5,413 nt of DNA from Acetobacteraceae bacterium (GTDB lineage: Bacteria; Pseudomonadota; Alphaproteobacteria; Acetobacterales; Acetobacteraceae). The position numbers and the translations under genes were made by a program. The notes beneath the pieces were generated by a model. That model was not told the DNA's origin. It ran no database searches and saw only the letters and a list, made by a program, of their open reading frames with translations. Below are positions 1 to 5,067 of the stretch, piece after piece (the stretch's first letter is position 1; every line of letters begins with the position of its first letter). The stretch is taken from the NCBI GenBank assembly GCA_020853405.1, contig JADYYZ010000502.1:1-5413 (forward strand), read 5' to 3'.

Positions 1-23
1 CACGCCGCGCGCCCGCTCTCTGC

Positions 24-1571
24 TCAATGCGGCAGCCCGGCCCTTGCATGCCCTTCCTGCATGCGCGCCAGCACCTCGCCCTGCATGATGTCGAAGCGGC
101 AGAAATCAGCGATGCGAAGCTCCGGGAATGCCCGCCGCAACGCGTCCAGCGAGTGGCGCGCAGCCACGTTCGCGCCGGCGTGGATCGCCGCCGGCGTAAG
201 GTAGCGATGCGCCCATTGCAGGGTGGGCTGGCGCGCCAGCGCGCGCGACAGCATCCGCGCGGAGCGGGCGTAGTCGCCGGTTGCGAAACTGGCCACGCCG
301 ATCCCGACCATCGACAGCGCGCCATCGCGCCCTTCCGGCCAGCGGCCGAGCGTTCGGCGGAACGCGGCGAGACCCTGCCTCCACTCGCCACGGTAGTTCT
401 GGATCCAGGCAAGCCGGCGCCACGCCTCCGGCTGGTCGGGGTCGAGCGCCAGCGATGTAAGGGTCAGGCGCTCCGCTTCGGCCTGCCTGCCGGCAAGCGA
501 CATCGCGACACCTGCAAAACCCAGCACCGCGGGATCGTCGGGGCCGAGTGCCACCGCCTGGCGGACATGCGACAGCGCGCGTTCCAGGCAGCCATCCGGA
601 TCGCGGGAGAAATGGTGGATCGCGGACTGCCCGTTGCACCAGCCGGCCATGGCGTGCGCCAGCGCGTGCGCGGGATCGCGATGCAGCGCCTCGTGCAGCA
701 GGTCAAGGGCGATCGCGACGCCGCCCTGGTCCATGCTGGCGGCCGCCGGCCGTGCCCGCGCAACCAGCATGTCCGCATTGGCGAACAGCCGTGGCACGCA
801 GCGCGCCGCTTCAGTCTGCTGAATCTCGATCGCGGTGCGTACTTGCTCGATCACGCGTTCGGCCCAACGCGGAATGTCCCGCGCCCGCATGCTCTGCCGG
901 GAAGTCCACAGCACGGTGCCGCGCGCCGGCAGGACCAGTTTCAGGGTGATCGCCGTGCCATCCAGCTGTCCCTGCAGACGGTACTCGGCCGCCAGCACAG
1001 CGCCCGCCCCGCTTGCCGGCTCAGAGAGTTCCAGGCTGGGGCGGCGGCAGACCGCGGCGGCGAGTGCTGCGCCTGCATGTCGTGCGCGCGCGGTATCAGA
1101 GCTGGCGATCACCTCGATCGGCGAGAGCGTGATACGGCTTGCCTTTCGGGCTGGCGAGGCGGCCGTGCTGCATGCCGCAAGGCGTCGCTTGCCAAGCGTC
1201 GCCGAGGGGCGCTCGCCGAAGGCACGGGCATAGGCGATGGCGAACCGGCCCGGATGCATGAAGCCGTGGCCGATGGCCGCGTCCAGAACCGATCCGCTCT
1301 CACCCCGGGCCAGCGTGTCGCGGGCTGCTTGCAGCCGCTGGCGCCGCACAAAGACCTGCGGCGAACAGCCCAGAGCGTGTCGGAAGATGCGCCCCAGCGT
1401 GCGGTGTGAAACCCCGGCGGCGGCAGAAAGCGGCGCAATCGGAATTCGGGCTGCCGGATCCTGCTGCAGCGCATCCTGCACCAGTGCCAGCGCGCGCCGC
1501 AGCGCGGCCGGCGCGCCTGCCGCGCCAGCCAGAATCGCGTCGTCGGGCCGTTGCCGTCGAGCGTCGCGCAT
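24..1571 (-). CDS. AraC-type HTH regulator with TolB-N-like and TPR-type C-terminal half (regulator 1)
   Basis: Probable cytoplasmic transcription factor of 515 aa. Residues about 24-128 form an AraC/XylS DNA-binding domain with two helix-turn-helices (about 45-66 and 93-117). The second contains the family signature GHGFMHPGRFAIAYARAFGE (101-120), followed by RPSATL. Residues about 146-250 look like a worn TolB-N-type domain (EYRLQGQLDG, then VLWTSR). Residues about 262-485 are alpha-helical TPR-like repeats (for example LALDPDQPEAWRRLAW). The tail LDALRRAFP...AGLPH matches the end style of cyclase/CadC-associated TPR proteins. No cupin-like sensor domain precedes the HTH, and no membrane segment is visible. 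I chose the ATG ending at 1571 because AAGG lies 8 nt upstream of it and the HTH follows closely. ATGs at 1586, 1601 and 1679 are in frame; 1586 has the same AAGG spacing and remains possible. The gene is divergent from the PAP2-type gene, which is a plausible target (inference). The inducing signal is unknown. Confidence 0.88.
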   Translation of the reverse strand: MRDARRQRPDDAILAGAAGAPAALRRALALVQDALQQDPAARIPIAPLSAAAGVSHRTLGRIFRHALGCSPQVFVRRQRLQAARDTLARGESGSVLDAAIGHGFMHPGRFAIAYARAFGERPSATLGKRRLAACSTAASPARKASRITLSPIEVIASSDTARARHAGAALAAAVCRRPSLELSEPASGAGAVLAAEYRLQGQLDGTAITLKLVLPARGTVLWTSRQSMRARDIPRWAERVIEQVRTAIEIQQTEAARCVPRLFANADMLVARARPAAASMDQGGVAIALDLLHEALHRDPAHALAHAMAGWCNGQSAIHHFSRDPDGCLERALSHVRQAVALGPDDPAVLGFAGVAMSLAGRQAEAERLTLTSLALDPDQPEAWRRLAWIQNYRGEWRQGLAAFRRTLGRWPEGRDGALSMVGIGVASFATGDYARSARMLSRALARQPTLQWAHRYLTPAAIHAGANVAARHSLDALRRAFPELRIADFCRFDIMQGEVLARMQEGHARAGLPH

Positions 1572-1605
1572 GCTGCCAGCCTTCATGCTGCCAGCCTTCA
1601 TGCTG
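1569..1605. repeat. 15-bp tandem repeat carrying three in-frame start codons of regulator 1
   Basis: The 15-bp unit CATGCTGCCAGCCTT is repeated exactly about 2.5 times. On the minus strand it reads as MKAGS-MKAGS-M and puts in-frame ATGs at 1571, 1586 and 1601. Each full unit also carries AAGG 8 nt before the next ATG, so the ATGs at 1571 and 1586 have a Shine-Dalgarno-like sequence and the one at 1601 has none. It looks like a slippage-type duplication of a start-site module. Confidence 0.85.
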
Positions 1606-1700
1606 GTGCAAGCATAGCACGACGCGCGCGACCGATCCTGGACATTCTTGCCAATTGCGGACAGACGGCCACGAGGCAACGGTTCAGCATGCGCCGGTCG

Positions 1701-1722
1701 GATGACCTACCGGGAGGTTATC
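1701..1722 (+). promoter_or_regulatory. Hairpin covering the ribosome binding site of the PAP2/haloperoxidase-like gene
   Basis: GATGACCT (1701-1708) pairs with AGGTTATC (1715-1722) around the 6-nt loop ACCGGG. In RNA this gives 8 consecutive pairs, one of them G.U (1704 with 1719). The strong Shine-Dalgarno GGGAGG (1712-1717) lies half in the loop and half in the 3' arm, and the stem ends 3 nt before the ATG at 1726. If it folds, it would limit ribosome access. The pairing is seen in the sequence; a regulatory role is inferred. Confidence 0.5.
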
Positions 1723-1725
1723 GTC

Positions 1726-3081
1726 ATGCGCCGAATTTCACCCCTTGGTGTTCTGCTGGCCGCCAGCATCGCTGCACCGGCCCTTGCGGCCGAGCCGCTG
1801 CCGCTCGCCAACTGGCCGACGCTCCTGATCACGGGGCCGGCGGCGATTGCGGTGCCGCCGCCACCCGATGAAGCGGCAACGCAGGCCGAGCTCGATGCGC
1901 TGCGCCGGCTGGCCGCCGACCGGCCGCCCGAGCTGGCGATGCGCGTGCGTCGCTGGGAGGCGGGGGGCCAGGCGTATCGCTGGAACGAGGTCGCGATCGC
2001 CGACATGGTCGATCGGTTCGTCATCGTTGCCGCGGCAGCCCGCAACCTCGCGCTGCTGCACGCTGCGCTCTACGATACGACCGTCGTGGTCTACGCGGCG
2101 CGCCAGCAGCACCGCCGCCCGCCGCCCGCCGCGGCCGATGCGGCCCTGGCGATGCCTGGCGCGCGAGCCGTGGCCTCGGCCTATCCGTCGGAAGCCGCCG
2201 CGGTGGGCGAGGCGGCGTTGATCATTCTCAGCGCGCTGATACCGGACCGTGCCGAAGCATATCGGACGATGGCGAGGGAAGCGGTGCTGCTGCGCCAGCG
2301 GGCGGGGCTGGAACTGCCAAGCGATGCCGAGGCCGGCCGGGCGATCGGGGCGGAGATTGCGGCGCTGGCGCTGGCACGCGCCGGCAGCGATGGCGTCGCC
2401 GCGCGCTGGACCGGCACCGTGCCGACCGGGCCGGGACGCTGGCAGGGAACCACGCCCTACGCGCCGCTTGCCGGCACGTGGAAGCCCTGGCTGCTGGCAT
2501 CGGGCGATGCGTTGCGCCCGCCGCCGCCGCCCGCCCACGATTCCCCGCAGGCGCTGGCGGCGCTGGCCGAACTGAAGGCGTTCCCCCGCACGCCGAAATC
2601 GAACCACGATGCTGTCTATTGGGAAGTGTTCGGAGGCCCCCGCAGTTACCAGCTCTTCAACGGCGTGCTCGGGCGGAAACTGCTGGAATATGATCTCGGT
2701 GCCGACCCGCCACGTGCGGCCGCTTCGTTCGCTGCGCTGAACATCGCATTCCACGATTCGGTGGTGGCGTGCTTCGATGCCAAATACGCCTACTGGTATA
2801 TCCGCCCCTCGCAGCTCGATCCGGAACTGCGCCCGCTGTTCCCGCCGCCGGGGCACCCGAGCTACCCGGCCGCGCACGCCTGCCTCTCCGTCGCCGGCGG
2901 CCTGGTGCTGGCGAAACTCTTCCCGGCCGATGCCGCAGAGCTGGCCGATCTGGGCCGGCAGGCCGGCGAAGCACGAATGGCGGCGGGCATCCACTATCGG
3001 TTCGACGTCGAGGCGGGCACCGGAATCGGCCAGGGTGTGGCCGACCTGGTGGCCGCGAGGTTCGCGCCGGTGATGCGCTGA
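1726..3081 (+). CDS. Exported PAP2-superfamily / vanadium-dependent haloperoxidase-like protein
   Basis: Protein of 451 aa. A Sec signal peptide (MRR, hydrophobic core to about 20, cleavage near ALA-AEP at 21-22) predicts a periplasmic or secreted protein. The C-terminal third carries the PAP2/vanadium-haloperoxidase signatures: K353-x6-R360-P361 (KYAYWYIRP), P378-SYPAAH384 in place of the usual PSGH, and R417-x5-H423-x3-D427 (ARMAAGIHYRFD). In the family the Lys and two Arg bind vanadate or phosphate, His423 would be the metal ligand or phosphoryl nucleophile, and His384 the acid-base. The N-terminal two thirds is helical, as in bacterial members of this group. Oddities: both signature serines are Ala, and the only cysteines (C349, C386) lie beside motifs 1 and 2, so a disulfide is possible. 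The start is fixed by GGGAGG 8 nt upstream and by the signal peptide. Halide oxidation versus acid phosphatase activity cannot be decided from sequence. It is divergent from regulator 1 and convergent with regulator 2. Confidence 0.9.
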   Translation: MRRISPLGVLLAASIAAPALAAEPLPLANWPTLLITGPAAIAVPPPPDEAATQAELDALRRLAADRPPELAMRVRRWEAGGQAYRWNEVAIADMVDRFVIVAAAARNLALLHAALYDTTVVVYAARQQHRRPPPAAADAALAMPGARAVASAYPSEAAAVGEAALIILSALIPDRAEAYRTMAREAVLLRQRAGLELPSDAEAGRAIGAEIAALALARAGSDGVAARWTGTVPTGPGRWQGTTPYAPLAGTWKPWLLASGDALRPPPPPAHDSPQALAALAELKAFPRTPKSNHDAVYWEVFGGPRSYQLFNGVLGRKLLEYDLGADPPRAAASFAALNIAFHDSVVACFDAKYAYWYIRPSQLDPELRPLFPPPGHPSYPAAHACLSVAGGLVLAKLFPADAAELADLGRQAGEARMAAGIHYRFDVEAGTGIGQGVADLVAARFAPVMR

Positions 3082-3091
3082 TCTTCCGCGC

Positions 3092-3119
3092 GGCGCGCCG
3101 CGCCTTGGTGCGGCGCGCC
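3092..3119. terminator. GC hairpin between convergent genes, candidate bidirectional terminator
   Basis: GGCGCGCCGC (3092-3101) and GCGGCGCGCC (3110-3119) are perfect reverse complements with an 8-nt loop. The hairpin starts 11 nt after the stop of the PAP2-type gene and lies 22 nt beyond the stop of regulator 2 on the other strand. There is no T-tract on either side, so it may slow polymerase, protect 3' ends or act with Rho; it is not a canonical intrinsic terminator. Confidence 0.5.
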
Positions 3120-3141
3120 AACCCGCGTCAGCGAGCCCGCA

Positions 3142-4821
3142 TCAAGGCGGCAGGCCGATGCTGGACAGTGCCTCCAGTGTCTTCTCGCGGCAGCCGGGCG
3201 AGATGATCGAAGCGAAACTGGCCAGCGTGGCGCCCGGGTAGGCGCGGCGCAGCGCATCCAGCGCGGTGCGCGCCGACCGCTTCTCGCCCATCAGCGCGTA
3301 GGTCGCGGCGAGCTGGCGATAGTGCACGGTGGCGGCCGGATTGGCAGCGAGCGCCCGGCGAAACCACGGCGCAGCTTCCGCGTACCGCCCGGCGATGAAA
3401 TGCGCGCAGCCGATGCCGGCCAGCCTGTCCACGAACGGTGCCGCAGTGCCATCAAGGCGGATCGCCCGGTTGAAATCCCTGATCGAAGCGTCGGTGTTGC
3501 GCCGGCCATTCTTCCACCAGGCGCTCTGTCCCCAGGCAAGGGAAGCGGCCGGGTCAATCGCCACCGCGCGGGCCACGATCGCCTCGGACTGCTCGCGATC
3601 GCCCTGTCCGCGCACGATGCAGGAGTGGGCGAGCAGCACCAGCGGGTCGCCCACGCTGTCCAGCGCGGTTGCGCGCTGGGCCAGCTCGTGCTCGCGCCGC
3701 TTTGCCGCCATCGCGGACGAGGCGGATTCACCGGCGAACACAAGGTGGTTGAACAGCACCGCATGGGCGTACGCCCCGAGCGCCGGCGCCTGGGCATGGT
3801 CGGGGTCCAGCGCCATGGCGTGGTCCATCAGCCCGATGACCCGCGCCACGCTGGCACGATCGCCGGCGAGCAGCATGGGCACGGCGCGCAGCACCAGATC
3901 GCCGGCGTTCGACGAATCGGGCGGCCGGCGCTCGGCGCGTGCGGTGGCATTCTCGCGCACGCTGGCCGCGACACTGTCAGGCACGAGGGCGGTGATGCGA
4001 TCGAGCAGCGCCGGCCGGTCGCGGACGAGGCCATCGTAGCAGTCGCCCCAAAGATGGGCGCCGGTCGTGGTGTCCAGCAGCTGAACGACGACCCGCATGC
4101 GCTCGCCGCCGTTGGCGATGCGGCCGGCGAGGCAGTAGTTCGCGGCGCTGCGGCGCGCGTCATGCCGCCAGTCGTGCGTTCCCGCCGGCGGCCGCGGTGC
4201 GAGGATGACCGGGAATCCGTGCACCCGCGACAGCGTGGCGGCGAGATCTGCGGCCAGGTCGGCGGCGAACTGCGCGTCCTCGTGCCCGGGCGCGACCTCG
4301 AAGGGAGCGATCAGGAGGGCCGCCGCGTGCCGCCCCAGGTGCGGCCTGTGCGCGCCGCCATTGCCCGCTTCCACCAGCGCGCGCGCTGCCTCCTCGCGCC
4401 GCCACTCTTCGCGCCGCCGGTCCTGCTCGCGCTCTTCCGCTTCGCGCCGGCCGCGATTGAGTGTGGCGGACGGCGGCTCGCCGAAGTGGCGGGCATAGTC
4501 GGATGCAAAGCGCCCGAGATGCGCAAACCCGTGCCGCGTGGCGATCTCGGTGACGGAAAGGGTTCCCTCGCAGGCCAGCAGGTCGGCCCGCGCGGCGGCA
4601 AGGCGAAGCCGGCGCAGATGCGCAAGCGGGGAAAGCCCGACGAAGCGCCGGAAATGCTTGCGCAGTGTGCGCTCCGGCACGCCACAGGCGGCGGCGAGCT
4701 CGGCCACGGTGACTGGCTCGCCACGGCTCCTGCGCATGTGGTCCAGCGCCTTGCGGATGTCGCGCGGAATCGCCGCATCGCGCGGCGGTGACGGCCGCTC
4801 TGGGTAATCATCGGGTGGCAT
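3142..4821 (-). CDS. AraC-type HTH regulator with TolB-N and TPR C-terminal half (regulator 2)
   Basis: Probable cytoplasmic transcription factor of 559 aa, paralogous to the regulator at 24-1571. Residues about 20-121 are an AraC/XylS double HTH (about 38-60 and 88-111) with the signature HGFAHLGRFASDYARHFGE (97-115), then PPSATL. A very charged, probably coiled-coil linker follows (about 123-150, rich in R and E). Residues about 165-290 match the TolB-N-type domain: LLIAPFEV, FAADLAADLAATLSR, YCLAGRI and the core LLDTTTGAHLWGDCYDG (248-264). Residues about 305-530 are TPR-like, with MALDPDHAQA, VAIDPAASLAW and FRRALAANPAATVHYRQLA. The end, LDALRRAYP...IGLPP, mirrors regulator 1. The start at 4821 is well supported by GGAGG (4830-4834) 8 nt upstream; upstream in-frame ATGs at 4914 and 5037 lack this. 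No membrane segment or cupin sensor domain is seen. A perfect dyad and a candidate promoter lie upstream, so autoregulation and control of the divergent exported-protein gene are plausible but inferred. Confidence 0.92.
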   Translation of the reverse strand: MPPDDYPERPSPPRDAAIPRDIRKALDHMRRSRGEPVTVAELAAACGVPERTLRKHFRRFVGLSPLAHLRRLRLAAARADLLACEGTLSVTEIATRHGFAHLGRFASDYARHFGEPPSATLNRGRREAEEREQDRRREEWRREEAARALVEAGNGGAHRPHLGRHAAALLIAPFEVAPGHEDAQFAADLAADLAATLSRVHGFPVILAPRPPAGTHDWRHDARRSAANYCLAGRIANGGERMRVVVQLLDTTTGAHLWGDCYDGLVRDRPALLDRITALVPDSVAASVRENATARAERRPPDSSNAGDLVLRAVPMLLAGDRASVARVIGLMDHAMALDPDHAQAPALGAYAHAVLFNHLVFAGESASSAMAAKRREHELAQRATALDSVGDPLVLLAHSCIVRGQGDREQSEAIVARAVAIDPAASLAWGQSAWWKNGRRNTDASIRDFNRAIRLDGTAAPFVDRLAGIGCAHFIAGRYAEAAPWFRRALAANPAATVHYRQLAATYALMGEKRSARTALDALRRAYPGATLASFASIISPGCREKTLEALSSIGLPP

Positions 4822-4840
4822 CGCAAAAACCTCCGCCACT

Positions 4841-4861
4841 GGCCGGGAAGCGTGCCCGGCC
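4841..4861. promoter_or_regulatory. 7-7-7 GC inverted repeat in the leader of regulator 2
   Basis: GGCCGGG (4841-4847) and CCCGGCC (4855-4861) are perfect complements around a 7-nt spacer. The dyad sits 6 nt upstream of the GGAGG ribosome site of regulator 2, on the minus strand. It could form an RNA hairpin beside the ribosome site or be a protein binding site. In such GC-rich DNA a 7-bp GC arm is only weak evidence. Confidence 0.3.
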
Positions 4862-4883
4862 TGCGTCCGGTGTCGTTCCGAGC

Positions 4884-4914
4884 ACGATACCACATCGCGG
4901 CGGGTCGTTGTCAT
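4884..4914 (-). promoter_or_regulatory. Candidate sigma-70-type promoter for regulator 2
   Basis: On the minus strand, ATGACA (4914-4909) matches the -35 consensus at five of six positions, and TATCGT (4889-4884) matches the -10 at four of six. The -10 is preceded by an extended TG (4892-4891). The spacer is 19 nt, longer than ideal, though the extended -10 could compensate. Transcription would begin near 4877, giving a leader of roughly 55 nt. The -35 box overlaps the perfect dyad at 4905-4927. Confidence 0.35.
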
Positions 4915-4927
4915 GATTCGACAACGA
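4905..4927. promoter_or_regulatory. Perfect 8-7-8 inverted repeat, candidate operator
   Basis: TCGTTGTC (4905-4912) and GACAACGA (4920-4927) are exact reverse complements around the 7-nt spacer ATGATTC. The site stands in the 246-bp divergent region, about 84 bp before the start of regulator 2 and 140 bp before the exported-protein gene, and covers the candidate -35 of regulator 2. Its arms are less GC-rich than the surroundings. Its size suits a dimeric repressor or activator. AraC proteins more often use direct repeats, so the binder may be regulator 2 or another protein. Confidence 0.5.
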
Positions 4928-5009
4928 ATTGGGCCGTCGGCGGACGGGGTGGGCCGGAATCGGATAGCGGCCGTGCAGTGCCGGGGAACAGGGTGCGCGC
5001 GGGCTGGCT

Positions 5010-5024
5010 TGGCGTGTGTTCTGC
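5010..5024 (+). promoter_or_regulatory. Weak sigma-54-like -24/-12 element before the exported-protein gene
   Basis: TGGCGTGTGTTCTGC has the invariant GG (5011-5012) and GC (5023-5024) at the 10-nt spacing of RpoN promoters. It agrees partly with the TGGCAC-N5-TTGC consensus. Transcription would start near 5036, about 32 nt before the ATG and ahead of the GGAGG ribosome site. The match is incomplete and could be chance. No convincing sigma-70 promoter was found for this gene. Confidence 0.22.
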
Positions 5025-5067
5025 CCGCCAGGAGCACCGATACGGAACTTCACCGGAGGATGCGGGG

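Noticed and set aside
1..23. Left edge, downstream of regulator 1
   Set aside because: Only 23 bases; no terminator or gene can be supported.
27..1409. Long plus-strand open frame opposite regulator 1
   Set aside because: It runs antisense to a well-recognised AraC HTH and TPR protein. Its translation is Arg/Ala/Pro/Gly-rich without any known motif, as expected from GC-rich codon bias.
1640..1663. Direct repeat GGACA at 1640-1644 and 1659-1663, around TTGCCAATTGCGG, as an AraC-type binding site
   Set aside because: The 19-bp spacing is close to two helical turns and the place is right, but five-base repeats are too short to claim, and the same arrangement is not found in the other divergent region.
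1572..1679. Start of regulator 1 at 1679 (551 aa)
   Set aside because: The added residues are not HTH-like, no Shine-Dalgarno supports 1679, and the extension would run across most of the divergent control region.
1648..1725. Start of the PAP2-type gene at 1648 (477 aa)
   Set aside because: It would bury the signal peptide behind a polar 26-residue extension; the ATG at 1726 has GGGAGG at ideal distance.
1738..2994. Long minus-strand open frame opposite the PAP2-type gene
   Set aside because: Shadow of a gene with conserved active-site motifs and a signal peptide; its Arg-rich translation has no recognisable domain.
3322..4791. Long plus-strand open frame opposite regulator 2
   Set aside because: Antisense to recognised HTH and TolB-N/TPR sequence; no ribosome site or known motif seen.
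4815..4839. GTGGC/GCCAC pairing that would loop the ribosome site and ATG of regulator 2
   Set aside because: Only five pairs with a 15-nt loop, leaving the ribosome site and ATG unpaired; likely chance.
4822..5037. Start of regulator 2 at 5037 or 4914
   Set aside because: No Shine-Dalgarno before either; the extension is low-complexity and covers the dyad and promoter-like region. GGAGG before 4821 decides the start.
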